From: Lichenicoccus sp963693035 | GTDB lineage: Bacteria > Pseudomonadota > Alphaproteobacteria > Acetobacterales > Acetobacteraceae | DNA length: 64,000 bases | Reading direction: 5' to 3' | NCBI GenBank assembly: GCA_963693035.2 | Contig: CAXMMQ010000012.1 | Span: forward strand, 1-64,000 | Part shown: positions 35,599-45,438 of the stretch, piece by piece | Numbering within the stretch: position 1 is the first letter of the stretch | How the letters are laid out: every line of letters begins with the position of its first letter | Program-made: the position numbers and the translations under genes | The notes under the pieces: model-generated | Seen by the model: the letters and a program-made list of their open reading frames with translations, nothing else | What the model was told of the DNA's origin: nothing | The model's database searches: none

Positions 35599-35781
35599 CG
35601 GTCGTCCGGGGGGAGTGTTGCCGTTCCGCAATGACAGCTTCGGGGTCGCGGAGGCATCATCGATTCTACCAAATGTTGCCGGATTTACGCTACAAGACGG
35701 TCGGTTGGTGGCGATGCATGAGCCGTGACTGCTGATGGGTCTTTTATGGGATTGGGGACGGAGCTGTAGACCACCACCCGC

Positions 35782-38727
35782 ATGCGGTGGCTCGCCGCCT
35801 GTTTTGCGCTCTTCTCTTCTCCCTGTTCACCTGCCATCCCGCCTGCCGCCCAGCATCTCGGCTTCCGACTGTTCGACGAGGATAGCGGCCTCTCCGACCT
35901 CGCCATCAATGCCCTGGCACAGGACCAGGCCGGCTTCATCTATGCCGGCACCGAGAACGGCCTGTTCCGTTACGACGGTTCGCGCTTCACCTTGCTCGGC
36001 AAGTCGCTGGGCCTGCCCGAGGCGGGCTCCATCACCGATGTCGAGGCGGATCCAGGACGGACGCATCTGGGTGCTGTTCGCCGACCGGCTCTACATGTCG
36101 CATGGCGGCCGGGTTCACCTCGGTCGCGCTGGATCTGGCCAACAGCGACGACATCGATCATCAACTCGCGGCCCTTCGGGCACGATATGCTAGTACTCCG
36201 CAACGGCCGCCTGCTCCGTGCGCGAGGTGAATGCCGACGATACCATCGCGATGCTCGCCGTATTTCGGCACTGCGCCGTCCGGTGCTTCCGGACAGTCAA
36301 GCCAGGCCCAGGCCAGCCTGCAGGCCGCACGATCAAGGCCGGGCTTCCTCTCCGTCCATGTCGACCAGCGGCGCGATCTGGCTGCGTTGCGGCGAGACCG
36401 TCTGCCGGGTTCAGGACGGCGCTGCTTACCATGACCGGAGAGCAGGCCGGCCTCCCGCGCGGACCGCTGGACCGCGCTCCTGCGCGACCACCACGGCACC
36501 CTGTGGCTGCGCAGCCCGACCCGCATCGCGAGCCTGCCGGCGGGCGCGGCACGATTTGCGGTGAGCGAGGTGTCGGGCGACCCCGGCCGTTTCGGCTCCG
36601 ATTCCGGGCCGGCTGGAACTCGTGGAGGATGCCGCGCACCGGGTGGTCACGCAGAGCGCCGCCGGCCCTGCTGGTGCACGAGCATGGCGCGTGGCTGGCC
36701 TATGGCCACGAGGCGGGCATGCTCTTCGGCGCGCCGAGCAGCATGCTGATCGATCGCGAGGGTTCGCTCTGGGCCGGCAGTCACGGCCGTGGGCTGGCAC
36801 AGGCGTTCGGCTTCGGCGTGTTCGAGAACTGGACCCGGGAGGAAGGGCTCGAGGACGACCTGGTCTGGAACATGGTGCGCGACGGCGCCGGCACGATGTG
36901 GGTGGCCACCGACCTGTCCGTCGACCCGCTGGACGAGCGTACCTCGTCGTCCGCCGGGGCCCCGGCCGGGCGCTATCCGGGGCGGGCCTACGCGCTCGCA
37001 CGCTCGGCGAACGGCAGCGTGTTCATCGGCTTCATCTCCGGCGACCTGCTGCGCCGCGACGCAGCCACCGGCCAGAGCCGGCTCTACGCAAAGCTGCCGC
37101 AGATCCGCACCCTGGCGACCGCACCGGACGGCGCGCTTTGGATCGGCACCGCGGGAGGCGTGCTGTCGGTCCGCAGCCGGACCGCCCGGGGCCGGCGATC
37201 TTCTCGGTGAAGCCACAGCCCACTGGGCGCGTGTTCGCGCTGGTGTTCGACCGTGCCGGCACGCTGTGGGCGCTGACCAGCCAGGCGCTGCAGCATCGCG
37301 ATGCCGACGGCACGTGGCACGTGGTGATGCCGACCGATTCCGATGGCGGCTACCAGGTCCGCTGCATGGCCTTCGCCCCGGACGGGACGCTCTGGCTCGG
37401 CAGCTTCATCAACGGCATCACGCGCCTGCACCTCGCCGGCGACACCGTGGTCAGCCGCGACCACCTGCCCTCGAACCACATCGCCGGGCTCGATGTCGAG
37501 CTGCTGGCGCGCGATCCGGCCGGACGCATCTGGGTCGGCACCGATCGCGGCCTGGACGTCACCGACGGAGTGTCCTGGCGACACATCGACACCGATGACG
37601 GGCTCGCGTCGAACGATATCGCCGAGATGGCGACGATGACGGACCGCGACGGCTCGCAATGGTTCGGGACCGCCGCCGGCCTGTCCCACCTGATCGACAG
37701 CAGCAACCTGTTCCGGCCGCTGGCGCTGCATCCGGTCATCCTGCAATCCACCGTCGGCACCCGTGTCACCAGCAGCGTGAGCGACTTCGGTGCCACCATC
37801 CGCCTGAACTGGTCGCGTGCGCCGTTGGTGATCGACTTCTCGACCCTGGACTTCCGCTACTCCCGCTCACTGCGGTTTCGCTACCGGCTGAGCGGGGTCG
37901 ATGCCGGCTGGGTCGAGACCAGCGCGCACGAGGCGCGCTACCCGGACCTGCCCCCGGGCGCGGTCACCTTCGAGGTCGCAGCCTTCGACCCCCTGCACGG
38001 CCTGAGTTCGGAACCGGTCGCCCTGCACTTCGAGGTGCGGGCGCCCTGGTGGCGGAGCTGGCCGTTCTATGCCGCAACCGTGCTGCTCTCGCTGCTGTTC
38101 GTGGCCGTGCTCTGGCGGCTGCGTGTCAGCTACCTGCTGGCCCGGCAACGCCATCTCGAGGCGCTGGTCGCCGAGCGCACCCGCGAGATCGAGCAGGCGA
38201 GGCTGATCCTGTTCAACCAGGCGACCTATGACGGCCTGACCGGACTGCTCAACCGGGTCGCGTGCCTGGAGAGCCTGCGCCAGGCGATTGCACACGCCAG
38301 CACGACCGGCTCGCCGCTGGCGATCGCGCTGATCGACCTCGATCACTTCAAGCAGGTGAACGACCGCTACGGCCACCTGTCCGGCGATGCGGTGCTGAAG
38401 GAGATCGGCCACCGGCTGTCGGTCTGCATTCGCGAGACCGACTTTGCCGGGCGCTATGGCGGCGAGGAGCTGCTGGTGGTGTTGCCCGGCCTGCGTGTCG
38501 GGGCGTTCGGCCGGGTGCAGGCGCTGCGCAAGCAGGTGTTCAAGGAGCCGTGCCCGATCGAGAACGGCGCCATCGCGCTCACCTGCAGCATCGGCATGAC
38601 CTGGCTGCGCGAGGGCGACGACGTCACCTCCATGATACGCCGCGCCGATGCGGCCCTCTACGAGGCCAAGCATCGTGGCCGCGACCGCATGGTGTTCGAC
38701 CCGCCGCTGCTGGACTGGACCGCCTGA
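35782..38727 (+). pseudogene. decayed membrane sensor diguanylate cyclase (Reg_prop propeller, Y_Y_Y, GGDEF)
   Basis: Once a protein of about 980 residues: signal peptide (MRWLAACFALFSSPC), two-component-regulator beta-propeller, Y_Y_Y domain, membrane helix (SWPFYAATVLLSLLFVAVLW) and GGDEF domain with RYGGEELLVVLPG. The 5' half is broken. The frame changes near 36047 (after ITDVEADP, continuing as GRIWVLFADRLYMSHGG in another frame), again near 36110, around 36170-36660 several times, and near 37195. Propeller repeats such as DGSLWAGSHGRGLAQ and DGALWIGTAGGVL continue across the breaks, so these are real frameshifts of one gene. From about 37200 to 38727 the frame is intact, and the cyclase half could still be made if a start exists. 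Confidence 0.8.
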
Positions 38728-38744
38728 TCCTGCAAGGGGGGCGC

Positions 38745-39578
38745 ATGCGGACCATCTTCGTCGAGGCGAACGGCCTGCGATTCGAGGTGCTGGAGGCTGG
38801 CGGCGGCAACCGGCTGGCGCTCTGCCTGCACGGCTTCCCGGAACATGCGGTGTCCTGGCGCCACCAGATGGAGCCGCTCGCGCGGATGGGCTTCCGGGTC
38901 TGGGCGGTGAACCAGCGCGGCTATGGAAGCAGCACGCGGCCCGGGGCGCTGGCGGCCTATGCGCTGCCGGAGCTGCTCGCCGACGTGGCGGCACTGATCG
39001 ATGCGTCCGGCGCCTCGGGCGTCACCCTCATCGGCCATGACTGGGGCGCGATGGTCGCCTGGTGTTTCGCCGCGGCCCGGATCCGGCCGCTTGACCGCCT
39101 GGTGGTGATGAACGTGCCGCATCCGCTCTGCTTCCGGGCGGCGCTGCGTCATTGGCGGCAACTGCGCCGGTCCTGGTACATCGCCCTGTTCCAGATCCCC
39201 CGCCTGCCGGAGCGGCTGCTTGCCGCGGGCGACGGGGCCGCCGTGCGCCGCATGTTCGCGCGCCTCAGGCTGCCGTCGGACATCATGGCGATCTATGCGG
39301 ACCAGGTTGCCGAGCCCGGCGCCGCCACCGCGATGCTGAACTGGTATCGCGCCATGCGGCTGCGTGGCCTCCCCAGGCCGGACCTGTCGCGCATCATCGA
39401 GGTGCCGGTCCTTGTGGTGTGGGGCGAGCAGGACGTGGCACTGGACCTGATCTGCCTGCGCGGCACCGAACGCTACGTGCGGCACCTGACGCTGGAACGG
39501 CTGCCGGGGGTTTCGCATTGGGTGCAGCAGGATGCGCCCGAGGCGGTGAATGCCCTGCTCGAGCGCTTCCTCGCCTGA
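38745..39578 (+). CDS. alpha/beta hydrolase, epoxide-hydrolase-like
   Basis: A 277-residue alpha/beta hydrolase. It has the oxyanion-hole HGFPEHAVSWRHQM near residue 29, the nucleophile elbow GHDWGAMVAW with Asp as nucleophile (typical of epoxide hydrolases and haloalkane dehalogenases rather than esterases), an acid residue in WGEQDVALD and the catalytic His in GVSHWVQQDAPEAVN. A helical cap domain lies between. ATG 38745 has CAAGGGGGG upstream. The substrate is unknown. It lies 17 bases after the cyclase pseudogene and may now depend on that promoter. Confidence 0.88.
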   Translation: MRTIFVEANGLRFEVLEAGGGNRLALCLHGFPEHAVSWRHQMEPLARMGFRVWAVNQRGYGSSTRPGALAAYALPELLADVAALIDASGASGVTLIGHDWGAMVAWCFAAARIRPLDRLVVMNVPHPLCFRAALRHWRQLRRSWYIALFQIPRLPERLLAAGDGAAVRRMFARLRLPSDIMAIYADQVAEPGAATAMLNWYRAMRLRGLPRPDLSRIIEVPVLVVWGEQDVALDLICLRGTERYVRHLTLERLPGVSHWVQQDAPEAVNALLERFLA

Positions 39579-39610
39579 TGCCGACGCACCGCCAACCTCC
39601 GGAGATCGCC

Positions 39611-39862
39611 ATGCGCTGCCTGCCACTCGTCCTGGCGCTTGCCGCCGCTGCCTCCCTAGGCGCCTGCACCGGCCCCGGCTCCGATACCGGACCCAGCGCC
39701 GACCAGCGCCGCGCCGCCGCCGACGAGCTCAACCAGTCCGGGCACCCCTATGTCGGGCCAGCCGGCATCAGGGTGTCCGGGCCGCCGGCCGACAACAACA
39801 TCCAGGATCCGCTCGTGTGCCATCTCGAGGGACCCGGCACGGTGTGCGGACGCTCGAATTAG
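39611..39862 (+). CDS. small predicted lipoprotein
   Basis: An 83-residue protein with a type II signal peptide: MRCLPLVLALAAAASLGACT, lipobox LGAC with Cys19 and Thr at +2. The mature part is about 65 residues, hydrophilic, with two cysteines near the C-terminus (LVCHLEGPGTVCGRSN) that could form a disulfide. I do not recognise a family. ATG 39611 is preferred over an in-frame ATG at 39578 because GGAGATCGCC precedes it. Probably co-transcribed with the hydrolase. Confidence 0.65.
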   Translation: MRCLPLVLALAAAASLGACTGPGSDTGPSADQRRAAADELNQSGHPYVGPAGIRVSGPPADNNIQDPLVCHLEGPGTVCGRSN

Positions 39863-39922
39863 AGCATCATCCGATCGACCTTGCTCCTCGACCGGGTAAA
39901 GATGCTCGCCAGACCGGCTCTA
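39860..39922. terminator. palindromic unit between convergent 3' ends
   Basis: TAGAGC at 39860-39865, including the lipoprotein stop, is complementary to GCTCTA at 39917-39922, including the stop of the minus-strand remnant. GAGCATC (39862-39868) can alternatively pair with GATGCTC (39901-39907). This is a different sequence from the GCTCCGGTGCTC element family, but it is again anchored on stop codons. Confidence 0.4.
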
Positions 39923-40330
39923 GAATTCCACGACGCCGCGCAGCCAGAACACCTCGCCTTGTCGACGGTCGTAGGCAAACATCTGGTGCCCGTGATTGAA
40001 GTTGAGCAGCCGCCGCTCGGTTGGCGCGTAGTTGACCGCTGCTCCGACGGCGAACACCTGTCCACGATTGCCCGGGCCCTCGTTCAGCGGATCGAACGGC
40101 ACCAGCGGATCGGGTGAGCGAACCGTGTTCACGACCGCGCCGTTCTGGGTGTCGTTGGTGAACTGGTCGTAGAAGTAGCCTTCCGCGCCGACCGCGAGTT
40201 CGCGCGAGAGATGCTGCTGCAGCAGGTTAGGTGAAGGAGAGCTCGTCGCCGGGTTTGTACCCGGTGACGTTGTTCTGCGAGTTGAACGACATGTTGTAGT
40301 TGATCAGAACTTCCTGGCCAGAGCTCCAAA
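39920..40330 (-). pseudogene. remnant of SphA/MetA-type outer-membrane transporter
   Basis: The 3' part of a gene for the phenol-degradation MetA / SphA family of outer-membrane beta-barrels. Reading the minus strand, one frame gives INYNMSFNSQNNVTGYKPGD up to a stop near 40230. A second frame then gives YFYDQFTNDTQNGAVVN and NRGQVFAVGAAVNYAP and ends in RRQGEVFWLRGVVEF, with the terminal Phe expected of an outer-membrane protein. The 5' two-thirds is missing and there is at least one frameshift. Proteins of this family are often encoded beside hydrophobic-compound catabolic genes. Confidence 0.6.
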
Positions 40331-40518
40331 AGGTATATTTTGCCCAGCAAGCGTCTGAGTGGTTTCTGCGGACGGGTACTTGAGCCGTCGACCACCCGTG
40401 CGCGTCCGGGTCAGCCTGACTACCGCAGCCGGGTGGCTGCGGGCGAGTGCAGGAAGGTGCCGCCGGTCGCCGATGAACTCACGTCCGGGGCGTGGCGCAT
40501 TCCGGACCGGCCTGCAGC

Positions 40519-41129
40519 AAATGAATTCTCCGTTGGGTCGGACCGAGCAGCGTGGTGGCGTGCGCGTCATCGCCATTGAGAACCCCCCGGTGTATGCGGT
40601 GGGCGCCGGCGTGCGCCAGGCTCTCGCGGGCGCGGTTGCGCAGGCGCAGGCCGATGCCGGCATCCAGGCGATCGTCATAAGCGGCGCCGGCCGCCTGTTC
40701 TCAGGCGCCGCCGATATTCGCGAGTTCACGCAGTCGCCGGTCGAGCCGCACCTGCCGGAACTGCTCGACGCGACCGAGGCCGGCGCGAAGCCGGTGGTGG
40801 CGGCGCTGCACGGCGCGGCGTTCGGTGGCGGGCTGGAACTGGCGCTGAGCTGTCACCACCGGGTTGCGGCGCCGTCGGCGCGGCTGGGCTTGCCGGAGTT
40901 CAGGATCGGGCTGCTGCCGGGGGCCGGGGCACCCAGCGCCTGCCGCGCCCTTTGCCCTGGCGGTCGCGGTGCCGGGCGGCGCGCGTCGCACCGGCTTGCG
41001 GCAGGGCGCCAGTCCAGGGCGCTGCGGCACCGATGTCCTGGGCCGACGGCATCGGCCTGCCGCCCGTCGTGATGGCGCTGCGGCGGCACGGCGGGGATAC
41101 GGGGTTCCGGCGGCAAAGGAACCGGAAAT
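40519..41129 (+). pseudogene. remnant of FadB/FadJ-like enoyl-CoA hydratase/3-hydroxyacyl-CoA dehydrogenase
   Basis: The frame starting near 40519 reads as a crotonase domain: VRVIAIENPPVYAVGAGVRQ, then IVISGAGRLFSGAADIREF, and VAALHGAAFGGGLELALSCH with the oxyanion glycines. It fails at GLLPGAG, where GGTQRLPRL is expected, by a frameshift near 40935. About 100 bases on, another frame gives WADGIGLPPVVMALRRHGG, typical of the very C-terminus of bifunctional 3-hydroxyacyl-CoA dehydrogenases. So most of the dehydrogenase half (about 1.2 kb) has been deleted. Non-functional beta-oxidation gene. Confidence 0.72.
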
Positions 41130-41198
41130 GTTCGGCTCAGTAAAGACGCCTGGCCGGCCGGCGGCGCGAGGGACCGAAAGAATGATGGTGCCAACGTT

Positions 41199-42059
41199 CT
41201 ACTGGCTCAGTTCGCTGGAAGTCAGGCGCTCCCGCTCAGCCGGCTTGGCTGCGGCAAGCGCCCTGATCCGTGCCGCGTCATTGCATGAGACGGGCGTGTA
41301 GACCAGCATGGTGAGGTCCGCCCGGACATCGACCGCAAACGCCGAGAACTCAAGCGCGATCTCGCCGAGTTTAGGATGACACAGGCGCCTCACGCCCTCG
41401 CAGGTGCTGTTGACCTCGCTGTCGCGCCACATCGTGGCGAAGTCGGGGCTCTTCGCGCACAACTCGTCCACCAGCGGCTGCACCGTCGCAGCCGCGCCGG
41501 CGCGGGCAGCGTCGCCGCGGAACACGCCGACGACGAAGCGTGCGACGCTCTCCCAGTTGCAATTGACCGTGCGCGCCTGGGGGTCGAGGAAGATCAGGCG
41601 GAGCACGTTCCGTTCCGCCGACGGCAACGCGCCATAGTCGGTGAACACTGCAGCCTCCGCTCGATTCCAGGCGACCACGTCCCAGGTCGCGGTGCGGATC
41701 ATCGCGGGGCAGGCATCCAGCGCGTCCAACACGTATTGCAGCCGCGGCGTCACTCCGCCCGGAGGCTGATAGCGGACCTCTGGCGGCCGGCCGACCGCAA
41801 GCAGGAAAAGGTGCTCGCGCTCCACCGCGGTCAACATCAAGGCCCCGGCCAGCCGGTCAAGCGCGTGGATGGAGGGCGGACCGCCGCGCCCTTGCTCCAG
41901 CCAACTATACCAGGTGGTGCTGATCCCGGCGCGCTGCGCCACCTCTTCGCGCCGGAGACCAGGGGTCCGCCGCTGACCGCCAGCATAGCCCAGAGCTGCC
42001 GGATCGAGCCGGATGCGCCGTTCGCGGAGATAGGTGCCGAGCGAGCCGTTGGCGGGCAT
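41199..42059 (-). CDS. MmyB-like helix-turn-helix transcriptional regulator
   Basis: A 286-residue regulator with an N-terminal XRE-type helix-turn-helix (TPGLRREEVAQRAGISTTWY, about residues 32-51) and a C-terminal MmyB-like PAS-fold ligand domain (WDVVAWNRAEAAVF, then NVLRLIFLDP). This family commonly controls a divergent short-chain dehydrogenase/reductase gene and binds fatty acids or other lipids in studied cases. That is exactly the arrangement here, with the NAD-dependent reductase divergent at 42161. The gene is intact although it lies inside the decayed region. Confidence 0.88.
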   Translation of the reverse strand: MPANGSLGTYLRERRIRLDPAALGYAGGQRRTPGLRREEVAQRAGISTTWYSWLEQGRGGPPSIHALDRLAGALMLTAVEREHLFLLAVGRPPEVRYQPPGGVTPRLQYVLDALDACPAMIRTATWDVVAWNRAEAAVFTDYGALPSAERNVLRLIFLDPQARTVNCNWESVARFVVGVFRGDAARAGAAATVQPLVDELCAKSPDFATMWRDSEVNSTCEGVRRLCHPKLGEIALEFSAFAVDVRADLTMLVYTPVSCNDAARIRALAAAKPAERERLTSSELSQ

Positions 42060-42160
42060 AAGGAGTTAATCCTGTCAGCAATTATACCTGTATAAGCTCT
42101 CAACTTTACACCACTTACGCTCACCTCAACAGTGGAAGGCGATGAGCAGGAGATCTTGCG
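42060..42160. promoter_or_regulatory. divergent promoter, probable operator of the MmyB-like regulator
   Basis: A 101-base gap between the divergent regulator and reductase genes, relatively AT-rich (AATTATACCTGTATAAGC). TTATAC and GTATAA form a short inverted repeat around 42081-42097 that could be the regulator's operator or a -10 element. No experimentally known site is matched. Confidence 0.4.
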
Positions 42161-43042
42161 ATGCGCGTGTTCGTGACAGGTGCCACCGGCTGGGTGGGCG
42201 GCGTGTTGGTGGCCGACTTGTTGGGCGCCGGGCACCAGGTGCTCGGTCTCTCTCGCTCGGAGGAGAAGGCGACCGGGCTCGCCGAAAAGGGCGCGGAGGT
42301 GCTGCGCGGCACGCTCGACGACCTCGGCCTGCTTGCCGAGGCGGCCGGCAACGCCGACGCAGTGATCCACCTCGCCTTCAACCACGCTTTCTCGAAGTAC
42401 GCCGAGAACAGCGAGCAGGACCGGCGCGCGATCGATGCGATGGGCGAGGCGCTGGTTGGCTCGGACAAGCCGATCCTCGTCACCACGGGGTTGGCGATGC
42501 TTGCCCCTGGACGGGTCGCGACGGAGGCGGACATGCCGCCGCTCTCCAATCCCAACTATATCAGGAGGACCGAGGCGGCGGCGGCCACCCTCGCCGAGCG
42601 TGGCGTCCGGGTCGGTACGATCCGGCTCGCAACCACGGTGCACGGGATCGGCGACCCCGCGTTCATGGCGATGCTGGGGAGGCTCGCGCGCGAGAAGGGT
42701 GTGTCGGCCTACATTGGCGACGGCGCCAACCGCTGGCCCGCAGTGCACGTATCGGACGCGGGACGGCTGTATCGCTTGGCGCTGGAAGCAGGCGCGCCGG
42801 CCCGCGCCTACCATGCGACTGCGGAGGAGGGCGTCGCCTTCCGCGCGATCGCCGAGGCGATCGGCCGCGCGCTCGACCTGCCGGTCGCGCCGCGCCCGCG
42901 CGAGCATTTCGGCTGGCTCGCCGGGTTCGTCGGGGCCGACGCAGTTGTGTCGAGCGCCCGCACGCGCGCGCTTACCGGCTGGACGCCTACTGGGCCGACC
43001 CTGCTCGCCGACCTCGCGGAGCCGGCCTATTTCGGCATATGA
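42161..43042 (+). CDS. NAD(P)-dependent extended SDR reductase
   Basis: A 293-residue atypical/extended SDR close to NmrA- and dihydroflavonol-reductase-like proteins. The glycine motif TGATGWVG is at residues 6-13; AVIHLAFNHAFSKY follows, the catalytic Tyr lies in the PNYIRRTEAAAATLAERG region, and IGDGANRWPAVHVSDAGRLY is a typical SDR5-like segment. Likely an NADPH-dependent carbonyl reductase. GGAAGGCGATGAGCAGGAG precedes ATG 42161. Divergent from, and probably repressed by, the MmyB-like regulator. Confidence 0.87.
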   Translation: MRVFVTGATGWVGGVLVADLLGAGHQVLGLSRSEEKATGLAEKGAEVLRGTLDDLGLLAEAAGNADAVIHLAFNHAFSKYAENSEQDRRAIDAMGEALVGSDKPILVTTGLAMLAPGRVATEADMPPLSNPNYIRRTEAAAATLAERGVRVGTIRLATTVHGIGDPAFMAMLGRLAREKGVSAYIGDGANRWPAVHVSDAGRLYRLALEAGAPARAYHATAEEGVAFRAIAEAIGRALDLPVAPRPREHFGWLAGFVGADAVVSSARTRALTGWTPTGPTLLADLAEPAYFGI

Positions 43043-43556
43043 GCTTAGGCGTGAGCTGCGTGCCGATCACGATGCTTCAAATCCAAGGCTTCTAAACCCT
43101 AGCAACCGTGGTCACAGTTCCATCGGGGTATGCCCTAGCGGCACGGCATGACGGGACACTCCCGCGTTCCATAAGGGTTGTTCTAACGATCTGGAACGGC
43201 GGCCTTCCGCAGTCTAGACCCTTTCGGAACGAGTCTACCCCCGGAGAGAGGCTGATTGCCTCGCAGCCCGGGCGATCGTCGACGACGAGAGCTGAAATGC
43301 AGTTTCGGTTCGTCTGCTACCGGACCCCCAATACCGCCGTGTCGAGCGCGCTGGCCGCAAGAGCCGCCTCCGGTGGGACATTCAGTTCCTGATCCAGACG
43401 GCACATCAAGTTCCGGCGACCGATCTCGTCGGCGGCTGACGTACCGTATCTAACGGCGCCGGGGTGGCACCGGCGAAGCAAACGGGGGGTTGGGCGCCAT
43501 GCGCCAGGTCGCGCGACAGTCCGGATCATGTCCGGAACTGCAGCCGGAGAGAGACG
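43043..43556. other. non-coding or unrecognised stretch at the edge of the gene graveyard
   Basis: About 514 bases without a recognisable gene. A minus-strand frame from 43529 to 43317 contains DEIGRRNLMCRLDQELNVP, which reads like protein but which I cannot assign; it may be another fragment. No repeat or RNA gene seen. Confidence 0.4.
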
Positions 43557-44280
43557 ATGGCGCTGCGGTTCGCTGAAGGGCCAGCGACTGCGAGTTTCCG
43601 CTGACGATCCGGCAGCTGCTCGATACGTCGCTGGTCACCTTGGCCAACCAGGAGATCGTCTATCGCGGCGATTTCCGCATCACCTACTCGCGAGTTCCGT
43701 GACAGGCTCGGCCGCCTTGCCAAGGCGCTCGCCACCCTCGGGGCGACCGAAGGCATGACCATCGGCGTGCTCGACTGGGACAGCCATACTTCATCCTGGA
43801 ACTGCGCGCGCGCGAGGGGGTGACGTTCTCGCATGGCGTGCCGACTATCCTGCAGATGATCCTCGGCGCTGCCGACCGGCGTGGCGACGATCTCCCGGGC
43901 TGGCTGATGACCATCGGCGGCTCCGCTCTGACGCAGGCGCTGTGCCGGGAGGGACGCCGTCGCGACATGGACTTGGTCGCGCGCTACGGCATGTCGGAAA
44001 CCGCGCCGATCGTCGCCGTGTCGCGGCCGCGCACGAACCTCGAGGGCGACGAGGTGGAGGCGCTGACCATGGCCGGGGTCCCGGTGCCGCTGGTCTGCAT
44101 CGGCGTCGTCGACGAGGCCATGCGTGACGTGCCGGCGGACGGCGTCACGCGTGGCGAGCACGTGGTGCGCGCTCCCCGGGCGAACGGCTGCTATGTCGGC
44201 GATGCCGTGCGTCCGAGGCGCTGTGGCGCGGTGGCTAGCTGCACACGCAGGCCGTCGCCACGATCGGGACATCCAGCATA
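43557..44280 (+). pseudogene. remnant of long-chain acyl-CoA synthetase
   Basis: ATG 43557 begins a gene whose fragments match the fatty-acyl-CoA ligase family. PLTIRQLLDTSLVTLANQEI is followed, after a frameshift near 43690, by EFRDRLGRLAKALATLGATE and GMTIGVLDWDSH. Roughly 600 bases are then missing: the next frame starts with TFSHGVPTILQMILGAAD and continues with ARYGMSETAPIV (the adenylation-domain A5-type motif) and DVPADGVTRGEHVVRAP. A final frame has an in-frame TAG where GGWLHTGDVATI is expected. At least three inactivating changes plus an internal deletion. Confidence 0.75.
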
Positions 44281-44282
44281 AC

Positions 44283-44432
44283 CTGGCGCTCGGCGTGTTC
44301 CGCGACGGCAGCGTCGAAGCCGCGGCGGAGAGCCGCTTCGTGCATGTCCGCATTGGCCGCGACACGCAACGCCCGGTACCGGTGCCGCAATGCTGGCAAA
44401 ACCGGCTCGCTGGACTTGCATTCGATATTCCT
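44283..44432 (+). pseudogene. remnant of an acyl-CoA thioesterase
   Basis: A short stretch reads LGVFRDGSVEAAAESRFVHV and ends RPVPVPQCW, like the C-terminal half of hot-dog-fold 4-hydroxybenzoyl-CoA-type thioesterases (the usual pattern FREGE...A..G.FVHV...RRPVPIP). The N-terminal half, with the catalytic region, is absent. It fits between the ligase and acyl-CoA dehydrogenase remnants. Tentative because it is short. Confidence 0.45.
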
Positions 44433-44452
44433 GCGGTACCGGAGGCTGCAGC

Positions 44453-45434
44453 ATGGACCTGAACCTCACGCCCTAGGGGGAAGCCTGTCGCGAGGAGGTG
44501 CGGCACTTTCTCGCGGAGAAGCGGCCGCCAAGGACTGCCGCGAAAGTGTGGACCGACGGACGCCTGACACGTGATGATCTCGCAGGCTGGCACGCCATCC
44601 TCAATGAAAGCGGCTGGCTGGCGGGACACTGGCCGGTCGAATACGGCGGTCCGGGCTGGAGCGTTGCCCAACGCTACATCTTCGACTACGAAGACCGGGG
44701 GTGCGCATGCGCCGCGCGTCGTGGCGTCCGGCGTCAACATGCCCGGCCCGGTGCTGATCAGATAAGGCTCGGATGAACAGCGCCGGCACTACCTGCCGCG
44801 CATTCTCGACGGCACCGACTGGTGTTGCCAGGGCTATTCGAATCCGGCGCCTGGTCCGATCTCGCCAGCCTGCGCATGAGCGCGGTGCGCGACGGCGAGC
44901 ATCATGTGCTGAACGGCCAGAAGACCTGGACCACGCTCGGCCACTCCGCAGTACCTGCTGACATACGAGCGCACCAATATCGCGGAAACCGGCGGTTCGG
45001 CGGCGGCCCTGGACTGGCTGCGCGGCATCGCGGCGCTGGAGCTGCAGGGCGGTCGGCCGCTCGCGCAGGATCCGTAGTTCGCGGCACGCATTGCCAGGGT
45101 CGAGATCGACCTTGAGAACATGAAGGCCACCAACCTGGGCGTGCTGGCCGCGGCGGCGCATGGCGGCGCGCGGGAGGCGGAGAGCTCGATGCTGAAGACA
45201 CGCGGCACCGAGATCCGCCAGGAGATCACCAGCCTGACACGCCGCGCGCTCGGTCCGTGCGCGCAGCCGTTCGTGCCGGAAACGCTTGATGCCGACGATA
45301 ACGGCGAGCCGATCGGCCCCGAATACGCGGCGCCGGTGGCGGCGGAGTATTTCAACAACCGCAAGCTTTCGATTTCCGGCGGCTCCAACGAGATCCAGCG
45401 CAGCATCATCGCCAAGACCATGCCGGGGCTCTGA
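44453..45434 (+). pseudogene. remnant of acyl-CoA dehydrogenase (large, FadE-like)
   Basis: ATG 44453, preceded by GGAGG, begins MDLNLTP and is stopped at once by TAG 44474-44476 (a Glu codon is expected there). The frame continues EVRHFLAEKRPP, then WHAILNESGWLAGHWPVEYG and SVAQRYIFDYED. Frameshifts near 44700 and 44770 and further ones to about 45070 interrupt the rest: SDLASLRMSAVRDG and HHVLNGQKTWTTLGH are recognisable. The last 80 codons from about 45190 are intact and carry YFNNRKLSISGGSNEIQRSI, the flavin-binding C-terminus. Clearly inactive. Confidence 0.8.
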
Positions 45435-45438
45435 CACC

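Noticed and set aside
43317..43529. 70-residue minus-strand ORF
   Set aside because: Reads somewhat like protein but matches no family I know and has no start signal; noted only within the intergenic entry.
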